A stretch of DNA of 64,000 nt from Cordilura impudica. Taxonomy: Eukaryota; Arthropoda; Insecta; Diptera; Scathophagidae. The stretch's first letter is position 1. Every line of letters starts with the position of its first letter. A program made the translations under genes and the position numbers. This document shows, piece after piece, positions 30,442 to 43,000 of the stretch. Below the pieces are notes generated by a model. It was not told where the DNA came from, ran no database searches, and saw only the letters and a program-made list of their open reading frames with translations. The DNA lies in NCBI GenBank assembly GCA_963682025.1, contig OY821518.1, forward strand, positions 227,521,070 to 227,585,069. Direction: 5' to 3'.

Positions 30442-31083
30442 TATACCCTATACCACTATGTCGTTTGGGCATAATGACTTTGTGCTAATGTTTGTAACTA
30501 CCAAAAATATTTGAATAGACCCATCTTTTATTATACCGATCTACTCAGAATCACTCATAACCACTTTCTGAGTCGATTGACCGATGTCCGTCCTTCCGTC
30601 CGTCCGTCTGTGTGTCCATGTAAACCTTGTAATCTAACTACAGGTCGGAAATATGAATATATTTTAATGAAACTTTGTATATGAGCTTCAATCGGCCATA
30701 GGATGAACCCTATTGAAATTCCGTCCATGTTCATACCAATGACCCTTATGAAATTGACATAAATTGCCATACGATCTAAATGATCATATAGACCTCAGTC
30801 AAATAGGGTTTGTATGTGTTTATTATATCCATTTATCAGTAGTCCAAAAATAATCCCTACAGGACAATTCTTAGTCATAGGCCCCATATAGAGCTGCATC
30901 CCGAACTTCAATTATATCTATCAAAAACAACAATATTGCACAGATTTTTCTCAAATTTTGTTTGTATATATTTTATCGAAATTTAAGCGGCTTTACCAAA
31001 TCTGGTCAGGATCGGTCCATTTTTTGACCAAGTCCCCATATGAATGCATCACCCGATATGAACTTTTCATATCTGCAGTCAAA
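30442..31083 (-). mobile_element. Helitron-like INE repeat, family A (inverted partner)
   Basis: Starts 'tataccctataccac', has GTCCGTCCTTCCGTCCGTCCGTC (30585-30607) and runs through the usual family-A blocks in reverse order, stopping at 'atgaacttttcatatctgcagtc'. It directly abuts the plus-oriented copy. Confidence 0.8.
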
Positions 31084-31830
31084 ACAAGTAAGAAAATTAC
31101 AGTCGGTCTAGACCGACTATACGATACCCTATACCACGCGTTTAGGCCAAACTAACTGGACATAGAAAATAAGATAAACCAAATTTGGGTGGGATTTTTA
31201 TTAATTTTTTTGGCTACAGATATGAAAAAGTTCATATCGGATGCTATATCTATATGGGGACTTGGCCCAAAAATGGACCGATCCTGTCTATGTTTGGTAA
31301 AGTCACTTATATTTTGAAAAAATATATACAAACCAAATTTGAGAAAAATCTGTGCAATATTTTTGTTTTTTGATAGATTTAAGTGAAGATGGGAAGCAGC
31401 TCTTTATGGGGCCTATGACTAAGAACTTTTATTTATTTATTTATTTATTTATTTGACTGAGATCTATATGATAATTTGGATCTTATGGCAATTTTTGTCG
31501 ATTTCATAGGGGTCATTTGTATGGGGACTAGGTCCGAACATGGACCGAATTTCACCAATTTCAATAGCGTTCATCCTATGGCCGACAAAAGCCTATATAC
31601 CAAATTTCATCAAAATGTATTCATATTTGCGACCTTTAGTTTGATTACAAAGTTTACATGGACAAACAGACGGACGGACGGACGGACGGACGGACATCGA
31701 TAAATCGACTCAGCAAGTGATTCTGAGTCGATCGGTATAATAACAGATGGGTCTAGGTCAAATATTTTTGGTAGTTACAAACAGCAGCACAAAGTCATTA
31801 TACCTAAACCACATAATGGTATAGGGTATA
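31084..31830 (+). mobile_element. Helitron-like INE repeat, family A, well-preserved copy
   Basis: It starts ACAAGTAAGAAAATTAC followed by the perfect palindrome AGTCGGTCTAGACCGACT (31101-31118). It contains a (TTTA)n run at 31428-31455 and ACGGACGGACGGACGGACGG near 31670-31693. It ends 'ccacataatggtatagggtataaaaa'. The palindrome plus the GTCY microsatellite fit the DINE/mini-me architecture. Confidence 0.85.
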
Positions 31831-32400
31831 AAAATTCCTACCATAATTGAAATACATATCAACAAAAATTCTTGGAATAAAATAATTTTTTTAGGCAGAT
31901 GAACGTTTGCCAGGTCAGCTTGTATAAAATAAAAATTGTTGATGTCTTTTATAGTAATTGATAAAACAGTTTGTTTATTTCATTTTATTACAGTACTTTT
32001 GGGCAAGACCGACTATAATTATCTCACTTGTTTAATATGGATAAAATAAAGTTCAATATGTTATTTAGAATGAAAATTTTATATTCGCTGTAATAAATTC
32101 AGTAGGCGTGGCACCTCCCATGCAAAGTAGTTATTCAAAATCATATGTCTAGACTACAATGATGAGGAGAGCTTTGCAAATTTTATTTGACTTCATCTGT
32201 TATTAATTTTGGTAACCGTGCTGAAATTGTAAAAAATAAAAATCATCTTTATATGCTGAGATGAATACTACCCGTATATCTGCGGACACACAAACAATTC
32301 ACTAAAGAGCATTTTATCAAATTTGTTTTACAAAAAAAAAAAAACAGATTTCAGACCGAAATAAATATCAAAACAATAAAAAAAAAATAGTAATGTATGT
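31831..32400. other. unassigned
   Basis: No gene. 'aagaccgactataattatctcacttgttt' (32007-32035) looks like the terminal piece of another family-A copy. Confidence 0.35.
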
Positions 32401-32401
32401 A

Positions 32402-33488
32402 CATTAGGGTGACCCTTAATAAAAAAAAGTGTTCAAACTGTCGGTCTCACCCCCTAGAAATATGCGAATTGCAAAAAAACTGAGAAATACAAAGTTTTGG
32501 GCCAATCAAAAAACGTTTAGTCGTGGCGCAAAGCGATTGAAAATTTCAAGTGTGTTTATATGGGGAAAATATGGCTTTTTTCAGATTTTACGAAAATTTC
32601 GTTCTATGGTTTAATTTTTCCGACAAGCTGTTACATAATTCGGGATCAGTATTAAATTATCCTTTCAAAAGGCTATAAAACTTGAAAATCGAATGAAACC
32701 TCGCCAAGAAATAGCAAATGCCCCAGACCACTTTTGTGCCAAAAAAAAACTAGGCCATGAAATTTGATGGCATTTTTTTCAACTTTGAGAAATTGACTAA
32801 AGCCATCATTCTTTTTTGGTCTCTATACTTATAAGTACTCAGATATGAAGTATTGTTTTATTACAACATTGTTAACCTATTGCGCATTGAGACCGAAAAT
32901 TGGAAATTTTTTGATAAAATTTTTAAAACTCCTTTTTCAAGTTTGAAAAAATTTTCTTAAAATTCATCACTTTTCTACTTTTAAATGTTATATTTTATCT
33001 TAATAGCCTAGGGTTTCGGAAAAAAATAACATGACTCCATTAACCCTTTTGGAATTGGGTTCACATATGACCCCAAGCTAATAAAAGACAATTTATGCAA
33101 AAAATTGAAATATTTGGTAAGTGCTGTCCAATTTTTAGATCCGGCGCTTAAAATATAATAACCAAATGTGTAGAAGTTTCATTCCGAAAATTTCGGATAA
33201 ATCCGAGAACGTAAACCCATTATTTGCCAAGGTCAGATTTGGATTTTAAGATATTTTTAAATAAAAATTACCGAAAACGAGTTTTTCTATTAAAGTCTTT
33301 GATCCACTATTTGGAATTTAAGAAAAATAATTCGGTTAATTTTTATTTATTTAACCCTTCAGTGCTCCTGAGATCAAAATTATCCATTGTGATATATCTC
33401 TGGTGCAATTATCTGCTTATTGCTCGGGTGAGACCGACAGTTTGAACACTTTTTTTTCCCTCCATATAACGAAGGGCCACCCTAATGT
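32402..33488. mobile_element. non-autonomous DNA transposon with about 55-bp terminal inverted repeats
   Basis: The left end TACATTAGGGTGACCC, followed by AAAAAAAAGTGTTCAAACTG and TCGGTCTCACC, is mirrored at the right end (GGTGAGACCGACAGTTTG, AACACTTTTTTTT, GGGCCACCCTAATGTA). It is about 1.09 kb with no transposase open frame. A rearranged relative lies at 46640-47120. The superfamily is not clear to me. Confidence 0.82.
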
Positions 33489-33654
33489 ATATATCGTAAT
33501 GTAATGTATACATCGAAACAAGCCAAGTGTTCGATTCTATTATCAAGTTCGATTCTACTATCAAATGGTAATAAAACCCTCAAAAGTTTTTGAAAATCAG
33601 TGAGTCCTTCGAAAAAAGGTGTTATCAGTTTTCGCCCAACAACTATTTACTTAA

Positions 33655-34240
33655 CTATTAACATAACTATTAACTATATCCGCCCGTCCATCTGTATGTC
33701 CATGTAAATTTTGTAATCCAACTACAGGTCGCAGATATGAATATATTTTGATGAAATTTAGTGTACAAGCTTCTACCGGCCATAGGATGAACGCTATTGA
33801 AACTGGTGAAAATCGATTTATGTTCAAACCTAATCGCCCTACAAATGACCCTATGAGATGTACTTAATTTGCCATAATATCCAAATTATCATATAGATAT
33901 CAGTCAAATTGGGTTGTCAGTAGTCCAAAAATAGATCGTATAGGACAATTCTTAGTCATAGAACCCATACACTTAAATGTATCAAAAAACTAAAATTTTG
34001 CAAGTTCCGTTTGTATATGTTTTTGCAAAAAATTTTCAACATAGTTCTCATATAAATATAGCATTCGATATGAACTTTTTCATATCCGAAGGCAAAAAAA
34101 ATAATAACTATGCCACTCAAATTTGGTTTAAGCTTATTTTCTACATCGAAGTAGATGGACATAAGAGATAAGGTATCTAAACGCATAGTAGAGGGTATCG
34201 TATAGTCGGTCTAGACCGACTAAATTTTCTTACTTGTTTT
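33655..34240 (-). mobile_element. Helitron-like INE repeat, family A
   Basis: Blocks 'gcccgtccatctgtatgtccatgtaaa', 'ctacaggtcgcagatatgaatat' and 'cggccataggatgaacgc' run to the palindrome AGTCGGTCTAGACCGACT (34204-34221), then TTTTCTTACTTGTTTT. It is the same terminal layout as in family B. Confidence 0.82.
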
Positions 34241-34474
34241 TTGCTCATATTTAAATTCATCTTATTATCAGCTAATGGCGCAATTTACTTGCATCTCATG
34301 TTTAGAATCCGCCAGAGTCTGACTTCTCGATCGGATAAGGTGGACAAGTGGGTGGCAGGGATGTACGTTACAATTAAAATCAATAAAGATATTAAAATAT
34401 ATCCAAGACGACAGATGATAGAGAAGATTCAAAAAGGATTTCATATAGCCACCGCTTTAAATTTTTGAGACATA

Positions 34475-34605
34475 AAAATAAGCATTAACGCAATTTGAGT
34501 GATATTGTTTTGAGTTTTTTATCTACAGTTCTGAAAAAGTTAAGATCGCATGCTGTTTTCATATGGGAACTTATCCTAAAAATGGTTCCACCATGATCAT
34601 ATTAA
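34475..34605 (+). mobile_element. family A fragment, diverged
   Basis: Shares 'tttgagtgatattgtt', 'ctgaaaaagtt' and 'catatgggaacttatcctaaaaatgg' with family-A copies. Confidence 0.5.
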
Positions 34606-34699
34606 GTAACGCCTGAGGATCTATATCATCCGACGATCGAACTAATTCTTAATGTTTGGGTTACTCAAAAACGTCACATTACAACAAAGAGGTTAAATT

Positions 34700-35500
34700 T
34701 TTCTTTTTTTAAATTTGCTAATTACAGCGATATAAATCAATTTTTATAAACACAAATTGTCTTCAATTGTTACCTATAGCTGTTGGTATTAAATCATCTA
34801 CTGATGAGATGTTTGATTTATTTTGCAAAACCGTTTTTGACAACATGAACGAACGTGTTCCGATTAGTTCATATCTTTCTGGCAGAGACGAACGTGTTAA
34901 CTTTAATAATATTATATCTATACATATATCTGTGAAAACTGGAGTACCTCAAAGTAGTCATATTAGTTCAATTTTATTCTCGTTTTTTGTCAATCTACCG
35001 AATACATTGTAATTTTGTAATATTCTTATGTACGCTATGACGTCAAAATTTCTCTACGCTCAAATTTCCACGGCAATCAAATTTCTCTTCAACCTGACTT
35101 AAATAGTTTCTTTAAATGGAGCAGTTTAAGTTCAATGGATTTAAATTTGAACAAATACAAACACATTAATTTTTCCAGAAAATTTTGAATTGTTGGTTAC
35201 TACTCCTTGGGTGGTTATGAGTTGGAATCAGTAGACTCGTTCTTGGATTTGGGTATTCTATTGGATGCTAAATTAAATTTCATTCAATATATTACAGCGA
35301 CATATAATAAAGCTCGTGGGGCTCTTGCTTTTACATAATGATGGGCTAAAGAATGCATAGACACTTACATCACTAACCGACTTTACACTTCATTAGTAAG
35401 GCCAATTTTGGAATACGTTTCCATAATTTGGGATTCTCAATACACTGTTGACTGCAATAAAATTGAATCAGTCCATAAACAATTTCTACTATTTTCTCTA
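34700..35500 (+). pseudogene. non-LTR retrotransposon reverse transcriptase fragment (Jockey-like), degenerate
   Basis: Frame 34767-35012 gives VPISSYLSGRDERVNFNNII and a damaged VPQSS--SSILFSFFVN, in the place of VPQGSHLGPILF. Downstream frames give SSMDLNLNKYKHINFSRK, ELESVDSFLDLGILLDAKLN and YTSLVRPILEYVSIIWD. Several stops and frameshifts; the catalytic YADD region is not intact. Confidence 0.8.
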
Positions 35501-36545
35501 CGAAATTTTTATCGTAGAAATGTTATAATTATCATTTTTAATTAATTTTATTAATGGTGAAGTTTGCTCTGATTCTTCATCATTTAGTATTCCATAAAGA
35601 TCAACTAGGAATTTTATTCCATGGCGCTTGCAATTTTTTCGCCAAAACTAAGTCAATGATGATCCTTTTAGACAAATTAGTTCTGATTTCAATTAATTTT
35701 ATTATTTGAGAGATTTTTCTGCTAATTTCATTAATATCAAACCTAATATTACACTGTATTTCATTATTGTAATACATTTTTATTAATGAATTCTTCCACA
35801 AACTTAAGAAGTAAATAAATAAAAAGATTAATTACCTAACAAGTATAAATAAAAAACAATTAATACATGCCTTTATACGAATTGAAGATCATGTATAAAT
35901 TGATTAAGTAATATGTTGTCATCCACCCACTTTAAGTAAAAGGAGAAAGCTCTAGAGCTATAGCTAGTCGGGAAGTTGGTGAAAACTCAATTCAAAAATC
36001 CGTTCTCAGGTTAACCGAGAAGTAATGATCAAATAGTGGTAAAAATTATAAAATAATTTATTTGTAAATGCTGAAAGTGTCACGTGAACTCTTTCCATTC
36101 AAAATTTCTAAATTCATAAATTAGGTAACAAAGGGATTTTTAAGCCCGATAGAACTTGAAATTGTAAAAAGTAGCACAAAAAAAATTTTTATTCAAAAAA
36201 TTATTTTATTCGAAGGATAAATACATGGCATTAACATTTGGAAATGACTTCGGGAATACAACCACCGCGACTACTTTTTCGAGCATTGTTGGCCGTATGT
36301 TACAAATAACACGAACAATATTGGCTAATAATTTTCAGCTGTCACATTGTTATGTTTATGTGTATGTTCAACATTGTAACAAACGAACTATTTATTATTT
36401 TTCTTCTCAAATTATTTTTTATTATTTTATTTTTACAAACTTATTAATGTATTTGTTTTATATTCACTAAATAGAAATGGTCTCACAATATTTGAATAAA
36501 TTTTTAAAGAATGACGTTACCAAACGTTGTTTCTCCTTTTTTGTT
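35501..36545. other. 1 kb without recognisable gene
   Basis: AT-rich. An 81-codon frame at 36225-36470 has low-complexity hydrophobic content only. No repeat borders were recognised. Confidence 0.4.
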
Positions 36546-36547
36546 TT

Positions 36548-38530
36548 TATACCCTCCACACCTCAGTGCCGTTTGCAACGCATCAAAATAAGTCCCGGAG
36601 ATCCCCAAAACCATTTATTTTCTTAATCATGACAACAGGGAAAGTTGAATTATGGATGACCGTCTGTTCGCCTGTTTGTGAAATCACGATCACGCTGTCA
36701 ATATCTAAGCTAGACCGTTCGTTTTTGTATAAAATCGTTTACTAACATCCCAAAGGAGTTGCTATTTATGATCGTCAAAATCGGTCAAAGGGGTCACGAG
36801 TTATGAATGAAATAAAATTTTTTAGTGTGTTTGTTGTTTTTCTCAAGATATGTTGTATATGTGTGTTGTAATTCATTGTTGAAGTCATTGCAATTGTGTG
36901 TATATTAATACTGCACGTGTCCATTGGTCTAAGCAAGTATTACCACATATTTTTTTTATCGTTAAAATTACAAATTAAAAATTAAATAATAAAAATTAAA
37001 AATTAAAAATTAAAAATAAAAAATTTAAAATTTAAAATTTAAAATTTAAAATTTAAAATTTAAAATTTAAAATTAAAAATTAAAAATTAAAAATTAAAAA
37101 TTAAAAATTAAAAATTAAAAATTAAAAATTAAAAATTAAAAATAAAAAATTAAAAAATAAAAAATTAATAATTAAAAATTAAAAACTAAAAACTAAAAAT
37201 TAAAAATTAAAAATTAAAAATTGAAAATTAAAAATTAAAAATTAAAAATTAAAAATTAAAAATTAAAAATTAAAAATTAAAAATTAAAAATTAAAAATTA
37301 AAAATAAAAATTAAAAATTAAAACTTAAAAATAAAAATTAAAAATTAAAAATTAAAAATAAAAAATTAAAAATTAAAAATTAAAAATTAAAAATTAAAAA
37401 TTAAAAATTAAAAATTAAAAATTAAATATTAAAAATTAAAAATAAAAAAATTAAAAATTAAAAATTAAAAATTAAAAAAAAAAATTAAAAATTAAACATT
37501 AAAAATTAAAAATTAAAAATTAAAAATAAAAAATTAAAAATTAAAAATTAAAAATTAAAAATTAAAAATTAAAAATTAAAAATTAAAAATTAAAAATTAA
37601 AAATTAAAAATTAAAAATTAAAAATTAAAAATTAAAAATTAAAAATTAAAAATTAAAAATTAAAAATTAAAAATTAAAAATTAAAAATTAAAAATTAAAA
37701 ATTAAAAATTAAAAATTAAAAATTAAAAATTAAAAATTAAAAATTAAAAATTAAAAATTAAAAATTAAAAATTAAAAATTAAAAATTAAAAATTAAAAAT
37801 TAAAAATTAAAAATTAAAAATTAAAAATTAAAAATTAAAAATTAAAAATTAAAAATTAAAAATTAAAAATTAAAAATTAAAAATTAAAAATTAAAAATTA
37901 AAAATTAAAAATTAAAAATTAAAAATTAAAAATTAAAAATTAAAAATTAAAAATTAAAAATTAAAAATTAAAATTAAAAATTAAAAATTAAAAATTAAAA
38001 ATTAAAAATTAAAAATTAAAAATTAAAAATTAAAAATTAAAAATTAAAAATTAAAAATTAAAAATTAAAAATTAAAAATTAAAAATTAAAAATTAAAAAT
38101 TAAAAATTAAAAATTAAAAATTAAAAATTAAAAATTAAAAATTAAAAATTAAAAATTAAAAATTAAAAATTAAAAATTAAAAATTAAAAATTATAAAATT
38201 AAAAATTAAAAATTAAAAATTAAAAATTAAAAATTAAAAATTAAAAATTAAAAATTAAAAATTAAAAATTAAAAATTAAAAATTAAAAATTAAAAATTAA
38301 AAATTAAAAATTAAAAATTAAAAATTAAAAATTAAAAATTAAAAATTAAAAATTAAAAATTAATAGTTATTAACTAATTCGGATAAAAATATTTTAAAAT
38401 TTGCTTATTTTAATCAGTTGATTTTTAGTTTATTTTTTTTTTTATTACAAACTTCGGTTGTAATATTGAGTATAAGATGTAGGTGGAGGGTATCGAAGCT
38501 TCGGCCCAGCCGAACTTTCTTACTTGTTTT
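36548..38530 (+). mobile_element. Helitron-like INE repeat, family B, with an expanded satellite core
   Basis: The left end is TATACCCTCCACACC and there is a degraded GTCT/GTTCG stretch at 36660-36680. The (AAAAATT)n array occupies 36963-38363. The right end contains 'cttcggttgtaatattgag', 'gatgtaggtggagggtatcg', the hairpin TTCGGC-CCA-GCCGAA (38500-38514) and CTTTCTTACTTGTTTT. Both family-B ends flank the array, so the satellite lies inside the element. Confidence 0.82.
36963..38363. repeat. (AAAAATT)n heptamer satellite, array 2
   Basis: 1.4 kb of 7-bp units. The left 500 bp is more variable, with an AAATTTA-type stretch (37020-37075) and scattered AAAAAATT, AAACTT and AAATATT units. The right 850 bp is almost uniform. 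Confidence 0.96.
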
Positions 38531-38859
38531 AGCTTTTCTTTCTGCTGCTAACTCTTCAACATACTTCACTAAATGTTTTTAATAATTTTAATTATTTAAA
38601 TATTATTTTTAATAAAATATAAAGCGCAATTGGCAATTTATGACAAGAACTGATTTAATATTTTTTTGAGAACTGTCTAAGTGATTTTAATAAAAACATA
38701 AAACATAAATTTGTCGCAAGGTTTTATAATTTTCGCATACGAAACAGACTTGCTAGCCCTTGCGAGGGACGTACTTCACCATATAACGCGAAATCATTCG
38801 GATGGCGTAATCTTTAGTTCTATCATTCTTGTGCGGTAACAATCTTAATTGAGTCTTTA

Positions 38860-39300
38860 GGGTCTGTTGTGGATTGGTTTCTTTCTACATGCTGCAATTT
38901 TGTTTATTAGCAAAGCCAAAAATTAATCTCATCGCTGAACACAATTTTGCGATAAAACATTGGGTCAATTTTTCAACTTCTCTAGAGTCCAATCGGCGAA
39001 AGAAAGACGCATGTGATGGTCTCGTGCCTTTAATTCCTGCATCAGCTGGATTTTATACGGGTGTAAGCCAAGATCTTTGAGAAAAATTCTCACGGTGTGG
39101 ACGGACAGAGCGTCAATTCCTGTGACCGACAACGAATTGATAAATTTGGATCTTCTTCAACACTTTCGTTTACAGCGGTAATAGTCTCTTCAGAGAATAT
39201 GAAATCTATCTACAATTCAACGGATGGCCTGCTCAGATGGACGATTATATACACCACAAAAACCACGAAGTCGTCTATATGTTGCACGAATCGATAATTA
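38860..39300 (-). pseudogene. mariner-like (DD41D type) transposase fragment
   Basis: Related to 5534-5929 plus 10642-10835 ('ctcatcgctgaacacaattttgcgataaaacat', 'aaatttggatctt-ttcaacactttcgtttacagcgg'). Minus-strand reading has NKQNCSM near the start. Heavily decayed. It sits downstream of gene C1. Confidence 0.7.
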
Positions 39301-40043
39301 ATTTCTAAAGTAAATTTAGATAATTTACTTTATTATATGAAGCTCGTCGGTATGTAGGACTTCTTTTTAAGGCCAAGTCCCTATAGCTGATTTTTACCAA
39401 GACCTTGGGTATATGGAACAAGATAGCCATCTGATATCCGACTCGATGCAAATGGATTATTCGATGCCAATTTAGGTGACGAATACAACGTCTTTAATTT
39501 TTCAGTGCAAAGATGAGTTTGCAGGCGATTGCAAACGCTTTATTGTTTTATTTAATTAATCAAGAAAGCAAATAATCTACTCTCCAACTAATAATTAAAG
39601 ATGATTTTTTTAGATTGTCCTTGAAAGATTCAGATCATTTATTAAAAAAAAAATTCTAAAATTAGTTGTTAATCTTTATGAATATGTCATAAAGAATGAA
39701 TGAAGTACAAAACCTGTTCTAAGAAATAAATTATACATTATCTATTAAAAAATCTTCATTGCACATCTAATTGCTAATTTCCTGCCCGCGACTGCGCTTA
39801 ACAAGTATGAGGTAATTTATGATTTTATAAAAAAAAAATCAAATCAAAGACAAAACAATGGAGAGGAACAATTTCATTTTAATTGTTGATGTGAGTATTA
39901 AATAATTTATTTTTGTTTGCGTAGGTACATAAATATGCAAAATATAATTTAAATAAAATAAGAAATAATTTAAATATCAGCAAATATTTTTTTTAAATAA
40001 GCAGAAAAAAACATATCAAAACAATTCCACTGAATTGAATAAT
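39301..40043. other. 3' flank of gene C1
   Basis: No second gene seen. A possible minus-strand AATAAA polyadenylation signal for gene C1 is at 39906-39911. Confidence 0.4.
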
Positions 40044-43000
40044 TTATGAATTGACCTTATAAGTAGTAATGCGGCCATTGTCATTGATTGTGGTTTGGGC
40101 ACCACGGTGAGATGTTTTTTTGCCATTGACATCAGAGCTGGAGCTGTAGGAACTAACGGAAACGCCTTTAAAACCATCGGGGCTCGAAGATGAGAAGCGA
40201 GTGCTTACATTGGGAATATCCTGAAAAAGGAATTTAGTCTCAAGGAAATTAAAGAAATATATAAATGCAATGCTAAAATACTAACAGGATTCTCAGGACT
40301 TATATGGGCAGTTTGGTAGCCACCTCCTGGTCCAATAGAAGCAGCAGCTGCTGAATAATTGGGAGCATAACGATTATCGTTCTTGTTATTATAGCTGTAA
40401 TGATTTTTACGTCTAATATTATCGAAAAATGCTGCTTGTTGGCGCTGAATTAAGCTGTATGCAAAACAAAAATGGGTGAGAGAACTCAATTAAACAAAAT
40501 TCTCACTTTTAATATAGTAGTTTAAATTAAAGAATTTCTTTTTAATTTTCGAAGTTGATCAATTTAACATTAATTTTTTTAAGAATCTTAAAATTAGTCT
40601 ACTCTTATTCAAAAAATTCAGAGTTAATTTTGAAAATGAATTTTTATTTGAATTTAACAGTAATTTAAAATCAATTATTAAGACAATTTTGCCACAAAAA
40701 AAATAAATCTACTGGTAGATCCATTAAAATTTAGATACTGTGTAGCAATATATGACTTGAGAATCAAAGTGTAGGGTATAGGAGAGTCTACCTAGACTAC
40801 TTTTCTAAAAAGTATTCGATTATTAAAGCACATATTTAAGAGCTTTTTATTAAAGGGTTTTTTTAGAGGTTCACAATTTTGAGTTGGTAACACTGCTTTA
40901 TTTGATAATCGATTTAACAGCTAATTACTGCTTTATGTTTAGTTTGCCATTTTATCATGGATAGACTTATTCGAGAGCAAAATGTTGAACTTTTATATCA
41001 ACACAATGGTTCAGTTTGTCAAAATTATCGTGCACTTCGTCCAATTCATGATAACAATAATCGTCCTTCAGAGCAGCTATTTCGAATAACTATTGGATCG
41101 TTTTCGCACCACCTTTGCCCTTAATGATAATGTGCATCCCGTAAGACGCCAAAAAGTGCGCACTGACCAAATTATAGCCTCTGTACAGCACAGCATTGAC
41201 GAAGACCCATATCGATCAATTCGGCGCCGTTCTCAGCGAGAACGAGATTTTAAGAGATTCCACTATTGCAAGAATTAAAGTCAAACGACCATCGTATGTG
41301 CCGCCAATTCGGCCAATGGCCTGAAGCATAAATTGATTTCCATACAAAATTTTATTCAGCAATGAAGCTCATTATTGGTTGAATAGGTACAGAAAATTAT
41401 TTTTTGTTACTTTTTATGGGACGGCGGAGTCATTGGTCCATGTGTGTTCAAAAACGATGATGGGCAGAATGTTACTATCGGCGGTGAACGGTCGGAGAAA
41501 TGATAACAACTTATTTCGTACCTTAGTTAACTAGCATTAATCTTGTTGACGTCTGGTTGCAACAGGATGAAGCCACATGCGACACAGAGCTCTCTACAAT
41601 TAATTTACTTAAAAGAACTTTGATAAACGAATAATTTCACGTAATGGACCTTTAAAGGCCTTGTTAGCCACACGTAACCGTAACCTAACGTGTCACCTGT
41701 TTTTTTTTTTTTTTTTGTTACATGAAAAGCAATTAGAACAGTTATCGAACTGTCACGTAACCGGAATGTTCCAACCTGTTGAAAATAGATTTTTGCTACA
41801 TTTCTACGTGACATTTGTGAACAGCTGATAAAGTTTGGTTAATTTTACACACCAACATACTGGTTCCTTTCTTGCGTGCTATAATTGCACTAAATGCCAA
41901 CGTTACATTTACGGTACGGTTACATTTTGGCTAACTTGGCCTTAAGATGCCACCAAGATCATGTGATTTAATGCCATTGGATCATTTTTTGGGGGTCTAC
42001 GTCAATAAGTAAGTCGAAATTGAACACCCGGAAATCAACATTCGACAAGTTATTGGGGAAATTCGTCCGCAAATGCTGCAAAATTCGTGTGATTATTGGT
42101 GTTCCAGATTGCGCAGTGTACGTGCCAGCTGTACCGCCTACATGGCCCAAATCATATTGAAACATTAATGGCATAAAATTATCTATCCAATAAATTAGCT
42201 TAATTGATATTCGGAGCATTTTCTTTGCTTTATTTTCATCTAAAGTTCTGTAACTCAAAAAAAAACACCCTTTATTAGAGTAAGATTGTAAGACAGATAG
42301 TTTAACTAGATGTCCTTTCATAGCCTCCACTCGTGTTCTAAACACAATATTATAACCAGGACTGAGAGACAAAAAAGGCTGAATATCACATTATAGTGGC
42401 TAGATTTTTTACATGATGTTTAAAATCAATAAGATAACAAAAAGTGTGGGTATTCTCGTGCAGAGGGTATATATCAGTTTGTAACGCATGAAAATGTAAA
42501 GATACTCGATTAAAATTTCATATAAAGAACAAAAAATAATGACAAATGTTTACACGTAACAGAATATGTGCAAATGTATATGTATGCATGAGCAATGCAT
42601 ACACATTTTTGTTTGCTTGTTGTTTTGTATTTTTTTTTTCTACGAATGTTTATCGATGGGAATAAGAGAATAACTAAGGCGGTTATTTTTACGCTCCTTA
42701 AATAAACAAAAATTGTAATTTTATGGACATACGTAAACGACGTATTCATAAAATTTTGCAAAGAATGATCTCAATGATTAAAATTTTATCATCCCTTGGA
42801 CTGGGATTTCGTGGATGTAATGAAATCCTTGGTTCTCAACGTAATGACAACTATTTGAGAATTTTTTAGTTAATCGCGAATACGCTCCTTCCTTAGTGCA
42901 CATTTAGCCAATTATGGTAATGTAGGAAAGGAAAAACAATCATATTTGTCTTCAACAATTTGCAAGAAAGTTATTAAAATATTGGGAAATAAGGCTAAAA

